Origin: an uncultured Bacillota bacterium
GTDB lineage: Bacteria; Bacillota; Clostridia; Christensenellales; Borkfalkiaceae
Assembly: GCA_949287105.1 (NCBI GenBank)
Contig: CASEFE010000083.1
Coordinates: 1-32,987, forward strand
DNA: 32,987 nucleotides
Reading direction: 5' to 3'
The notes beneath the pieces are model-generated. The model did no database searches. It was not told the origin of the DNA and saw only the letters and a program-made list of their open reading frames with translations. Position 1 is the first letter of the stretch. Each line of letters starts with the position of its first letter. The position numbers and the translations under genes were made by a program. Shown here in pieces: positions 17,929 to 25,578 of the stretch.

Positions 17929-17977
17929 AGAATGCGAAGGCGCAGAGGTTATTAAGACCTCTGCGCCTTCGCATTCT
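17929..17977. repeat. 21-bp perfect inverted repeat, probable terminator of tRNA-Gly
   Basis: Arms 17929-17949 and 17957-17977 pair perfectly over 21 bp around the loop TATTAAG. It lies just downstream of the minus-strand tRNA-Gly gene and before the plus-strand end of the gene-poor interval. There is no long U-run on either side, so a terminator role is plausible but not certain. Confidence 0.6.
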
Positions 17978-18000
17978 TTAGTGAATTGATTTAATCTTTT

Positions 18001-18075
18001 TGGAGCAAGAGACGGGAATCGAACCCGCGGGAACCAGCTTGGGAAGCTGGCGCCATACCATTAGGCGACTCTTGC
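18001..18075 (-). tRNA. tRNA-Gly (anticodon CCC), CCA encoded
   Basis: Reading the minus strand from 18075: acceptor stem GCAAGAG pairs with CTCTTGC; D arm GCC/GGC with loop TAATGGTAT; anticodon stem CCAGC/GCTGG with the seven-base loop TTCCCAA, which places CCC at positions 34-36; a five-base variable loop; T arm GCGGG/CCCGT with TTCGATT; discriminator T and an encoded CCA (18001-18003). It totals 75 nt with CCA. The anticodon reads GGG codons, so it is a minor glycine isoacceptor. It has its own promoter and stands alone. Confidence 0.95.
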
Positions 18076-18090
18076 GATTCAGCGTTTATA

Positions 18091-18119
18091 ATTATACAAT
18101 ATTTGCGAATGAATTGCAA
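18091..18119 (-). promoter_or_regulatory. Promoter of tRNA-Gly
   Basis: On the minus strand, TTGCAA (18114-18119) and TATAAT (18091-18096) with a 17-base spacer; the -10 box lies 15 bases before the tRNA 5' end. Confidence 0.8.
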
Positions 18120-18121
18120 AT

Positions 18122-18160
18122 AAAAAGAGCGGGAAACAAAAAATTTCTTCGCTCTTTTTT
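18122..18160 (-). terminator. Terminator of the phosphoglycerate mutase-like gene
   Basis: A 10-bp stem (18122-18131 with 18150-18159), with an inner GAAA/TTTC pairing, flanked by A runs and T runs so that it ends in U residues on both strands. It is about 100 bases after the minus-strand stop codon and abuts the tRNA promoter. Confidence 0.7.
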
Positions 18161-18255
18161 AAGTTTACTTAAATGGTATGAGAAGAATGATAAGAAAGGG
18201 TTAAATGAACAAAAAATAAATACATTTGCTTATCAATAAAAGATCGACGCTAAAC

Positions 18256-19464
18256 TCAATCCTTGAAAAGTTTTTGGATAAGTTCCCAGCCTTTTTCGAC
18301 TATGATACCGGAAGCGGCAGCAGTTTCTTCATCGTAATGCGGAGCGCCTTGGAATGCTTTTCTGCTATCAAATATGAGATACGGAACAGGGTCTGCTACA
18401 TGTGTTTTGACAGCGATCGGAGTGGGGTGATCAGGACAAATCAGCACTCTGTAATTTTCGCCGGCTTTTTCCAATCCTTGGCAGAGCGGGGCGACAACTT
18501 TTTCATCGATTTGTTCAATTGAATATATTTTATGGATGTAATCACCTTGATGGCCGCATTCATCGGGTGCTTCCATATGAATATAAATAAAGTCCAGTCC
18601 GGATAACAAGGCGTTAAGGGCTGCATCGGCTTTACCGGAAAAATTTGTTTCGTATGTACCGGTCGCTCCCGGCACTTCAATGACGGACATTCCGGCAAGG
18701 ATTCCGATTCCTTTTACGAGATCGACGGCGGAAATGACGCCGCCGCGTATGCCAAATTTTTTTTCAAAATTTTCAAGGGCAGGTTTTGTTCCTTCTCCCC
18801 AAAACCAGACCGAATTTGCGGGGCGTTTTCCGGCGGCTATGCGTGCAAGATTGACGGGATGATTTTTTAATATTTTAGCAGATTCTTTCATCATATGGAG
18901 GAAAAACTCGCTGAGCGGCCCTTTGGGTAAGAAAGGGCGGATATTCTTTCCTGTAATATCATGGGGAGGCGTCAGGTCGTGGCCGGTTTTACCGTTATGC
19001 ACAACGAGGCAATGCCGATAACTGATACCGCTATACAGAGTGCAAGCGGGCGAATCAAATACAGGTTTCAAGCTTTCTATTAGCTTATTTGCCTCAGCGG
19101 AGGTAATTTCTCCTGCGCTGTAATCGAGCATGGACTTATCTTCATAGTTTTCTTCGTCGGAAAGAGTGACGAGATTACAACGCAATGTAACATCCGTATC
19201 GGCGAGGTTGATGCCAATGGATACGGCTTCAAGCGGGGATCTGCCTGTATAGCATGTGTGCGGATCGTAACCCATAACGGACAAATTTGCTACATCACTG
19301 CCAGGTTTGAATCCCTCGGGAACTGTACGGCAAAGGCCTATTTCCGAAACTTTTGCCAAACGATCGATGTATGGTTTGTTTGCGGCTTGGAGCGGTGTAC
19401 GATTATTGAGTTCTTTTAATTTCCAATCGGCCATACCGTCGCCGAGCACTACAATATATTTCAT
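18256..19464 (-). CDS. apgM: Cofactor-independent phosphoglycerate mutase, archaeal-type (or homoserine kinase-like)
   Basis: A 402-residue alkaline-phosphatase-superfamily protein. Metal-ligand sequences are VVLGDGMAD (D9) at the start and CPDHPTPI near the end, with EAPDECGHQGD in the middle; PGSDVANLSVMGYDP holds the likely nucleophile S56, aligned with the SEVGH serine of ordinary iPGM. This is the ApgM branch. Bacterial members of about 400 residues have also been proposed to be a non-homologous homoserine kinase when next to threonine genes; no threonine gene is visible here, so glycolytic 3PG-2PG interconversion and homoserine phosphorylation both stay open. AAAGGA stands 8 bases before the ATG. 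It follows ung by 88 bp. Confidence 0.85.
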   Translation of the reverse strand: MKYIVVLGDGMADWKLKELNNRTPLQAANKPYIDRLAKVSEIGLCRTVPEGFKPGSDVANLSVMGYDPHTCYTGRSPLEAVSIGINLADTDVTLRCNLVTLSDEENYEDKSMLDYSAGEITSAEANKLIESLKPVFDSPACTLYSGISYRHCLVVHNGKTGHDLTPPHDITGKNIRPFLPKGPLSEFFLHMMKESAKILKNHPVNLARIAAGKRPANSVWFWGEGTKPALENFEKKFGIRGGVISAVDLVKGIGILAGMSVIEVPGATGTYETNFSGKADAALNALLSGLDFIYIHMEAPDECGHQGDYIHKIYSIEQIDEKVVAPLCQGLEKAGENYRVLICPDHPTPIAVKTHVADPVPYLIFDSRKAFQGAPHYDEETAAASGIIVEKGWELIQKLFKD

Positions 19465-19552
19465 AAACGTATCCTTTTAATTTGTTTTAGATTAAAAAAT
19501 GATTTGTATAAGGCATATCGAATGCTTAAAGGATTGTGGGCAAAAATATTGA

Positions 19553-20218
19553 CTATAATTGCCAATTGATAGGAGCAATCCCGTTTTGTTCTAAATATGC
19601 GTTTGTTTTTGAAAAATGACGGCAACCGAAAAAGCCGTTGTAAGCGGAAAGAGGAGAAGGATGGGCGCATTCCAGAATCAAGTGTTTTTTTGCATCAATC
19701 AAAGACTTTTTGGAACGAGCGTTTCCGCCCCAAAGAATAAAAACAATATGCTCACGTTTTTCGCTGATAATGCGTATAACGTTGTCGGTAAACCACGTCC
19801 AGCCGCAGTCCTTGTGTGAGTTTGGCTGATGAGCGCGAACAGTGAGTGCGGTGTTCAAAAGCAGAACTCCTTCTTTTGCCCATTTGGTAAGATCACCGGA
19901 ATTCGGAATGGTGCATCCGACGTCATCGTGTAACTCTTTATAGATGTTGAGAAGGGAAGGGGGCGGTTGAATACCTTTTTGAACGGAAAAACAAAGCCCA
20001 TGCGCCTGTCCTTCGTTGTGATAGGGATCTTGCCCTAAAATTACCGCTTTTATATCGGAAAGCGGCGTTAATTTGAAACAATTAAATATGTCATACATGT
20101 CTGGATAGATAACATGGTGGGAATATTCTTGTTTCAAAAATTCACGTATTTTTTTGTAATTTTCACTATCGAACAAGGGAGCGAGGGTCTCGTCCCAACC
20201 ACCGCCAAGTTTAATCAT
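19553..20218 (-). CDS. ung: Uracil-DNA glycosylase
   Basis: Family-1 UDG, which removes uracil from DNA as the first step of base excision repair. At 221 residues it has the water-activating motif GQDPYHNEGQAHGL with catalytic D64, LLNTALTV in the middle, and the DNA-minor-groove loop HPSPLSAYNGFFGCRHF. All catalytic elements are intact and the length is typical. Its ATG lies inside the luxS 3' end (8-bp overlap), making it the third gene of the mtnN-luxS-ung operon. The functional link between SAM-cycle enzymes and UDG is not obvious; co-expression is the only inference. Confidence 0.97.
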   Translation of the reverse strand: MIKLGGGWDETLAPLFDSENYKKIREFLKQEYSHHVIYPDMYDIFNCFKLTPLSDIKAVILGQDPYHNEGQAHGLCFSVQKGIQPPPSLLNIYKELHDDVGCTIPNSGDLTKWAKEGVLLLNTALTVRAHQPNSHKDCGWTWFTDNVIRIISEKREHIVFILWGGNARSKKSLIDAKKHLILECAHPSPLSAYNGFFGCRHFSKTNAYLEQNGIAPINWQL

Positions 20219-20684
20219 GGTTCTCCTTTTGTTGCTCTAATAAAATTTCATCTTCGGGAATATTTTGCAGAATGTCAAGATAAGCACGGCATTCTGTCTG
20301 AGCCGAGGCAAGATCATGATCGAGATAATTGCCGCATTCTTCTCGTTTTGCTCCTGGAACTTCTGTAAGCGAAAGGCTCTTTGTAAATGCTTCGCGAAGC
20401 ATAGAAAGTACATCGATATAAGAAAGATCAATTGTGAGAAGGTAAAAACCTGTACGACAGCCCATTGGCCCGAAATAAATGATTTTATCTTGATAAGCTC
20501 CGTTCCGCAATATAGTTGCAAGCATGTGTTCGATGCTATGTAGGGCTTTATCGCTTATGTAATTGCCCGCGTTTGGTTTTTTGAAGCGCAGGTCATAAGT
20601 GGTCACTCCCGCAATGCGCGTTGACAAGTGTAGTCCGGGCTGCAAAGTGTCATGATTTTTTTCAAATGAAGGGATTTTATTCAT
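20211..20684 (-). CDS. luxS: S-ribosylhomocysteine lyase LuxS
   Basis: Cleaves S-ribosylhomocysteine to homocysteine and 4,5-dihydroxy-2,3-pentanedione, the AI-2 precursor. Metal-site sequences are complete: HSIEH (HxxEH) and the C-terminal ECGNYLDHDL; GPMGCRTGFYL carries the catalytic cysteine. The ATG at 20684 is chosen, not the upstream in-frame codon at 20708, because AAGGAGG lies 6 bases before it and the protein then begins MNKIPSFEKNHD like other LuxS proteins (157 residues). It overlaps mtnN upstream and ung downstream by 8 bp each. The two enzymes mtnN and luxS run consecutive steps. Confidence 0.97.
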   Translation of the reverse strand: MNKIPSFEKNHDTLQPGLHLSTRIAGVTTYDLRFKKPNAGNYISDKALHSIEHMLATILRNGAYQDKIIYFGPMGCRTGFYLLTIDLSYIDVLSMLREAFTKSLSLTEVPGAKREECGNYLDHDLASAQTECRAYLDILQNIPEDEILLEQQKENHD

Positions 20685-21333
20685 TGCAGGCCTCCTTAAA
20701 AAAGGCAATCAAATTGTTTTCCAATGCGCGAAGAGCTATTTGCAGATTTTCGTGATATTCTCGTACGCTTTGTTCGCCGGCATTGTCAGAAATGGATTTG
20801 AATATCCGGCAGGGTATCTTGGCTTGGTATGCGATATGGGCAATGGCGGCGCCTTCCATATCACGGACATCTGCTTTCAATTGTTGCAATATTACGTCGT
20901 CTTTATGGCCACAACCGAATCTATCACCCGAGGCAAGTATACCTGTGGGGAAGCTGTTGCTTTGCCTTGAAAGGTCAAAATAAGGCGTTGTACATTCATC
21001 GGGTGTACCGACGGGAGTACCGTTGATTTCGCTGAGGTCAAAGTCAAACTCCGTCGCTTTTTCTATTTGTAAAACAGAACCTATTTTGGCTTTGCTCGTA
21101 AGGCCGCCGGCAACACCGTAATTTAAAATTCGGTCTGCTCCGGAAGTTAAAGCAAGCATGGTTGCGGCGGCTGCATTGGATTTTCCGACGCCGGATAATA
21201 TTAAACAAAACGGAATATCATTGAACCGGCAGTTATAAAATTTTTTTCCGCAATTTAACGATTCGTCTAAAATGATTGAATGAGATAAAAGAACATCTGC
21301 TTCTTTTTGCATGGCAACAATAACGGCAAGCAT
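20677..21333 (-). CDS. mtnN: 5'-methylthioadenosine/S-adenosylhomocysteine nucleosidase
   Basis: Removes adenine from SAH (giving S-ribosylhomocysteine for LuxS) and from methylthioadenosine. The 218-residue protein has E11 in VAMQKEAD, SGVGKSNAAAA as the phosphate/ribose-binding region, NYGVAGG, and the active-site DMEGAA and SISDNAG with the catalytic aspartate. The family usually reads EMEGAA; DMEGAA keeps the key second glutamate. GGAGG precedes the ATG by a somewhat long 11 bases. It is first in the mtnN-luxS-ung operon, with promoter elements just upstream and the ferritin-like gene divergent. Confidence 0.95.
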   Translation of the reverse strand: MLAVIVAMQKEADVLLSHSIILDESLNCGKKFYNCRFNDIPFCLILSGVGKSNAAAATMLALTSGADRILNYGVAGGLTSKAKIGSVLQIEKATEFDFDLSEINGTPVGTPDECTTPYFDLSRQSNSFPTGILASGDRFGCGHKDDVILQQLKADVRDMEGAAIAHIAYQAKIPCRIFKSISDNAGEQSVREYHENLQIALRALENNLIAFFKEACNE

Positions 21334-21365
21334 TATAAAACAATCCTCCGTGGAAAGCTAACAAT

Positions 21366-21394
21366 ATTTTAGCAAAAATAAGTAAAATATGCAA
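21366..21394 (-). promoter_or_regulatory. Promoter of the mtnN-luxS-ung operon
   Basis: On the minus strand, TTGCAT (21389-21394) and TAAAAT (21366-21371) with a 17-base spacer, about 33 bases before the mtnN start. The leader is too short for a SAM or SAH riboswitch. Confidence 0.65.
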
Positions 21395-21452
21395 TGATAT
21401 GAATAAAAAAATTGATCTTTGAGAATAATATGCAAAAAGAAAGGAGGCAGTT

Positions 21453-22700
21453 ATGAACCCTTTTGAAGAGAAGGCAAAAGATATTGCAAAAATTTACAAA
21501 AACTGGAAAAGTATCAATGTAAAACCGTATGACAAGGAAACAGTTGATCCTTACACGCGAGTGCGTATAATCCTGATGAATGGAACGGAGTTTGAGGCGA
21601 TATGGAATACGGTACGATTTACGCGTCATTGCGGTAACAATGATGTACGCAGAGATATGGCGATGATTCGGCGCGGCGAGCAGCAACAGCAAAAGCGGAT
21701 TGCGTGTCTGAAACCTCGGAATGAAAGCATGCTGGAACATACGATCGGATATGAACAACTTGCGGTAGATCTGACGGCAATACTAGCCAAGCGAGAAAAA
21801 AATAATTATGTAAAAAAGCAGTTGGATTTTGCTTTATTGGAAGATTTTGATCATCTGTATCGCTATGCAAATTTATTGGATCTGGAAAAGGGGATCCATG
21901 CGGAGAAGTTGGTGGGTTCGTATACGGAGATAATGCCGGGGCGTCCGACGGTTGCGGAAGCGCGGGCGCCGCAGGATGATGTGCGTTTTTATATTAACAA
22001 TTATCTGAATGATCCGATGACGCGATTAAATATCGGGATTATAACGGCAGCGGAACAGCAGACTATGAATTACTATCTGAATATAGCCAATCTGTATGAA
22101 AGCGAACAGGGAAGAAAATTATATGCAGAGATTGCAATGATAGAAGAAGAGCATGTTACGGGGTATGGATGTCTATCGGATCCTGCTGTGGATATCTTTG
22201 AATGCATGCTCATGCACGAATATACAGAATGTTATCTGTATTGGTCTTGTTACCAGGATGAAACTGATGCACGGATCAAAGATATTTGGTTGATGCATTT
22301 TGAAGAAGAGCTAGCGCATCTTAATTTTGCAACAAAAATGTTGGAAAAATACAGCGGCAAAGTATGGCAACAGCTCTTTCCGGAAGGAGGAGAATTCCCT
22401 GAGCTATTGAAATTTACCGAACAAAAAGAATATGTAAGGGAAATATTGAAAAGTGTTCGCTTGACGGGACGTGCTGAGGATTTTGAAATCGTGGATGAAC
22501 TGCCGGATAATTTTCGGTTCTTTTCTTATAATAGAGGGGTACAGGGCAATATAAAAAGTCTTGTTTCGCATGCGGTCATAGAAAAAGCGATTCGAAAATT
22601 TGGCAGAGATTATCGAAGAGAAGACAAAGAACATCCGATACGCGGGTTGAATGATCGAAAAACAGATAATGCCGATATAGGGCGAATTAAAGGTGTATAA
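21453..22700 (+). CDS. Ferritin-like (diiron-type) protein of unknown function
   Basis: A 415-residue, largely helical, soluble protein. Carboxylate and histidine motifs sit where ferritin-like helices would: E101 in YEQLAV, D131xxH134 in LEDFDH, E201 in AAEQQT, E231xxH234 in IEEEH, E256, and E286xxH289 in FEEELAH. The spacing suggests a four-helix diiron or rubrerythrin-like core, possibly with two such units joined (90-140 and 195-295). No rubredoxin CxxC domain is present. AAAGGAGG stands 7 bases before the ATG. It is divergent from mtnN and closed by a clear terminator, so it is monocistronic. Iron binding is inferred; oxygen or peroxide defence would be a natural role in an anaerobe. Confidence 0.6.
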   Translation: MNPFEEKAKDIAKIYKNWKSINVKPYDKETVDPYTRVRIILMNGTEFEAIWNTVRFTRHCGNNDVRRDMAMIRRGEQQQQKRIACLKPRNESMLEHTIGYEQLAVDLTAILAKREKNNYVKKQLDFALLEDFDHLYRYANLLDLEKGIHAEKLVGSYTEIMPGRPTVAEARAPQDDVRFYINNYLNDPMTRLNIGIITAAEQQTMNYYLNIANLYESEQGRKLYAEIAMIEEEHVTGYGCLSDPAVDIFECMLMHEYTECYLYWSCYQDETDARIKDIWLMHFEEELAHLNFATKMLEKYSGKVWQQLFPEGGEFPELLKFTEQKEYVREILKSVRLTGRAEDFEIVDELPDNFRFFSYNRGVQGNIKSLVSHAVIEKAIRKFGRDYRREDKEHPIRGLNDRKTDNADIGRIKGV

Positions 22701-22704
22701 GCAG

Positions 22705-22731
22705 GAAGCGGGGGCGTTCCCCGCTTCTTTT
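22705..22731 (+). terminator. Intrinsic terminator after the ferritin-like gene
   Basis: A 9-bp perfect stem (22705-22713 with 22719-22727), loop GCGTT, followed by TTTT; it starts 5 bases after the stop codon. Confidence 0.9.
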
Positions 22732-22757
22732 CGTAAAAAAGGCGTTGTAAAAAGGGC

Positions 22758-22786
22758 TTTACAATTGATTAGGTATATGGTATAAT
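22758..22786 (+). promoter_or_regulatory. Promoter of the exonuclease-methyltransferase operon
   Basis: TTTACA (22758-22763) and TATAAT (22781-22786) with a 17-base spacer, 30 bases before the ATG. Confidence 0.75.
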
Positions 22787-22815
22787 TTTAGCGATAATAT
22801 TTTTACGGCGGAAAT

Positions 22816-23790
22816 ATGGAGTTTGTTTTTTTTGATATCGAGTGTGCATGTGTATATAAGAATGTAGCTAAGATATGCGTATTCGGTTATGTAATTGCAG
22901 ATGAACAATTTAATATTTTGAAAAAGGAAGATATTTTGATCAATCCGAATGGGAAATTTCATCTGACCGATCGCGGCGGGGAAGGAATTGTATTGCCTTA
23001 CGATTATGAAGATTTCAAAAATTATCCGGATTTCAAGCATTTTTATCCGCAGATTAAGGAAATACTGGAAGGCGAGGATAAGTTGGTTTTTGGTCATGCG
23101 GCAATCAATGATATTCGGTATCTGAATTTAGAAACGAAGCGTTATAAGTTACCGTCTTTTGAATTTTCGTTTGGGGACACCCAGATTTTCTATATGGCAA
23201 TGACGGAAACATATGACAGGCAAGCGGGTTTAGAAAATTTGACGCAGGTTTTTGAAATTGATTATACTCCGCATTGTGCGGCGGATGATGCATATGCAAC
23301 AATGCGCATTGCTCAAGAGATGTGTAAAAAAGAAAACAAGACTCTGCCGGAATTGATGCGCAGTTATGGTATTGAATTTGGTAAAATTTCAGATTATCAG
23401 TTCAGTAATTGTATTTCACGCCGTCGCAATGCTTATATACAAGAAAAGAGCAGGGAAAAAGCGGAACGGGGGGAACGCCGATCCAAGTTTAATAATTTTG
23501 TTTATGGTTATCGCGTACATCCTGTTTCCGATGAGTTGCGCGGGAAAAAATTCAGCTTTTCGCGTTCGATCGAAGAGGACGTTGCGGAAGCAAAAAAACT
23601 GGTTAAAGAAATCGTAAAGCGGGGAGGCCGGTACTCGTTAAAGCTTTCGAATTGCACGGTTTTTGTGGAGAATGAAATGGATGACAGTGTACGTAGGAAT
23701 ACGGCGCACAAACTATATGAAGAAGGAAAAATCAAAGAGATTTATACACTTTCTGAATTCAAATCACTTTATTTGAAGGAGAAAGAATGA
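22816..23790 (+). CDS. DEDDh 3'-5' exonuclease with C-terminal BRCT-like domain
   Basis: The N-terminal half is a DnaQ/RNase T-type exonuclease: D7 and E9 in FFDIE (Exo I), D99 in HAAINDIRYL (Exo II), and H153 with D158 in PHCAADDAY (Exo III, DEDDh type). After a charged linker (about 200-230) comes a region (about 242-322) that fits a divergent BRCT domain: GKKFSFS, a helix, KRGGRYSLKLS and a last strand-helix KEIYTLSEFKSL. Exonuclease-BRCT fusions are known in Firmicutes. Substrate (DNA or RNA) cannot be decided. GGCGGA precedes the ATG. The stop overlaps the next start by 4 bp (ATGA). Confidence 0.85.
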   Translation: MEFVFFDIECACVYKNVAKICVFGYVIADEQFNILKKEDILINPNGKFHLTDRGGEGIVLPYDYEDFKNYPDFKHFYPQIKEILEGEDKLVFGHAAINDIRYLNLETKRYKLPSFEFSFGDTQIFYMAMTETYDRQAGLENLTQVFEIDYTPHCAADDAYATMRIAQEMCKKENKTLPELMRSYGIEFGKISDYQFSNCISRRRNAYIQEKSREKAERGERRSKFNNFVYGYRVHPVSDELRGKKFSFSRSIEEDVAEAKKLVKEIVKRGGRYSLKLSNCTVFVENEMDDSVRRNTAHKLYEEGKIKEIYTLSEFKSLYLKEKE

Positions 23791-25082
23791 TCGAAAAATT
23801 TTTAAGGCGGGTGGAGGGCGTATTGCCTGATTATTCCGCTTATGTGCAATGTCTGAAAATGCCTGCATATAAAGGGTTGCGGGTAAATACACTAAAACTT
23901 TCTGCCGAAGAATTCAAAAGGATTTCGCCGTTTCCGCTTAAGCCGGTTGCTTGGGAAGAAAACGGCTTTTCTATTGAAGAGGAAAAGCCTGGCAGAAGTC
24001 TGTATCATGATGCGGGGCTTTATTACGTACAAGAGCCGAGTGCAATGTGCGCAGCGCCTCTTTTGGACGTTCAGCCGGGCGATCGGGTTTTGGATTTATG
24101 TTCTGCTCCGGGTGGGAAAGGAACACAGCTAGCGCAAAAAATGCAGGGGAAAGGGATCCTTGTATTGAATGAAAAAATACCGGATCGGGCGAGGGTTTTA
24201 TTACAAAATGTTGAAAGATTAGGGGTACGTAACGCTGTAGTTACCTGTGCGGATCCGGAAAGTCTTGCTGAAAAATTTTCTTGTTATTTTAATAAGATTT
24301 TAGTGGATGCGCCTTGTTCGGGCGAAGGAATGTTTCGAAAAGAGCCGTCTGCAGCAGAACAATGGAGCGAAGAAAATGTAACTATGTGCGCAGCACGGCA
24401 AAAGAAAATATTAGTTTCGGCAGAAAAAATGCTGGCTCCCGGAGGAAGATTGGTATATTCTACTTGTACATTTTCGGAAGAGGAAGACGAGGAGAATGTT
24501 GCATGGCTAAAACAAGAAATGCCATGGATGCGGCTTTTGGAGCAAAAAAAGATATGGCCGCACCGTGCGGCTGGCGAGGGGCACTTTGCTGCTTTGTTTG
24601 AAAAAGAGGAAGGGGAGCAATTTTTGCTGCGGTCTCATAAATTTTATTCCGATAAAAAAGCAGAAAACCTTTATCGCGCGTATGAAAAAGATTTTATGAA
24701 AGAATCCCTTAAAGGTAAAATGGCAACATTTGGAAATTCACTTTTCCTATTGCCGGAAGACCTTTTTTCATTGGATGGTTTGCGTGTTTTGCGTGCAGGA
24801 GTTAAATTAGGAGATTGTATTCCCGGAAAGACGGCCCGGTTTGAACCTGCGCATGCTCTTGTGATGTCGGTAAATAAAGAAGCGATTTTCAATAAAGTGT
24901 CTTTGAGTGAACAAGATGCGCGAAAATATTTGCAGGGTCAGGAGTTGCCTGCTTCCGATGTAAAGGGATGGTGTGCTGTATTGTACGAAGGTTGGCCTTT
25001 GGGATTAGCCAAAGGAGCTGGAATGCTCAAAAATCATTATCCCAAAGGATTACGTCACGGAACAGGAACAGACGCTGAATAA
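23787..25082 (+). CDS. rRNA (cytosine-C5)-methyltransferase, RsmF/NOL1-NOP2-Sun family
   Basis: Methylates C5 of cytosine in RNA using S-adenosylmethionine. Motif I is CSAPGGKGTQLA (105-116), motif IV DAPCSGEGMFRK with C177, and motif VI YSTCTF with C227, the catalytic nucleophile. The C-terminal part (about 280-431) has the RsmF/YebU-type extension with a PUA-like region (GDCIPGKTARFEPAHAL, then VKGWCAVLYEGWPLGLAKG). This suggests 16S rRNA as target, but the exact cytosine is not decided by the sequence. It overlaps the exonuclease gene by 4 bp. No terminator is adjacent; the nearest hairpin downstream is at 25468-25501. Confidence 0.92.
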   Translation: MIEKFLRRVEGVLPDYSAYVQCLKMPAYKGLRVNTLKLSAEEFKRISPFPLKPVAWEENGFSIEEEKPGRSLYHDAGLYYVQEPSAMCAAPLLDVQPGDRVLDLCSAPGGKGTQLAQKMQGKGILVLNEKIPDRARVLLQNVERLGVRNAVVTCADPESLAEKFSCYFNKILVDAPCSGEGMFRKEPSAAEQWSEENVTMCAARQKKILVSAEKMLAPGGRLVYSTCTFSEEEDEENVAWLKQEMPWMRLLEQKKIWPHRAAGEGHFAALFEKEEGEQFLLRSHKFYSDKKAENLYRAYEKDFMKESLKGKMATFGNSLFLLPEDLFSLDGLRVLRAGVKLGDCIPGKTARFEPAHALVMSVNKEAIFNKVSLSEQDARKYLQGQELPASDVKGWCAVLYEGWPLGLAKGAGMLKNHYPKGLRHGTGTDAE

Positions 25083-25467
25083 ATTTTGCTTGCCGTTTGA
25101 TAAGTATAGTTTTTAAAGTTTCTGATTACTTCTTTCCAAAAATATTGGTTTTTTAATTGGATATATCAAACGTATATTTCTCTGAATCAAAATATTTTTA
25201 AATTAGTATAGCTTCTCAAAGCATTGTTGTACTGATTTTGAATGAAATGTTTTTTAAGTATATAAAATCCGGTGTTTTAGCCTTTTTTCCTTTTTAAGTG
25301 AATTTAATTTATAAGTTTATTTTACGATCAAAAACAGATGGGCAATTTTTTAATCCTTTTTTGTTGCTGATAATCGATCAATCGAGTTGTAATTTTGTGC
25401 GTTTTAGGCAACATGGCGCAATTTTTTAAGAGTAATACAAAAATAAAAAACTTCATTTCAATTATGA
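25083..25467. other. AT-rich intergenic region, no gene seen
   Basis: About 385 bp of strongly AT-rich sequence between the convergent methyltransferase and giant lipoprotein genes. I see no coding frame, tRNA or known RNA motif. Several poly-T and poly-A tracts are present, but no ordered repeat. Confidence 0.5.
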
Positions 25468-25501
25468 AAAGCGCGCAGGCTAAAATAAGTCTGCGCGCTT
25501 T
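25468..25501. terminator. Hairpin, probable terminator of the plus-strand operon
   Basis: An 11-bp perfect stem (25468-25478 with 25491-25501) rich in GCGC, with A residues before and T residues after. It is about 385 bases after the methyltransferase stop and can act on either strand. Confidence 0.6.
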
Positions 25502-25530
25502 CTTATGGTTAAAATAATAGGGTATAGTGA

Positions 25531-25564
25531 AAAAAGCCTTGCGTATAAAACGCAAGGCTTTTTG
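25531..25564. terminator. Terminator of the giant lipoprotein gene
   Basis: A 13-bp perfect stem (25531-25543 with 25551-25563), loop TATAAAA, with A runs on one side and T runs on the other. It lies 15 bases after the minus-strand stop codon and is also usable on the plus strand. Confidence 0.85.
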
Positions 25565-25578
25565 TTTCTGGTTAAAGA

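Noticed and set aside
18000..18239. 79-codon plus-strand frame over the tRNA
   Set aside because: Begins inside the antisense of tRNA-Gly; the MEQETGIEP start is a typical tRNA-antisense artefact.
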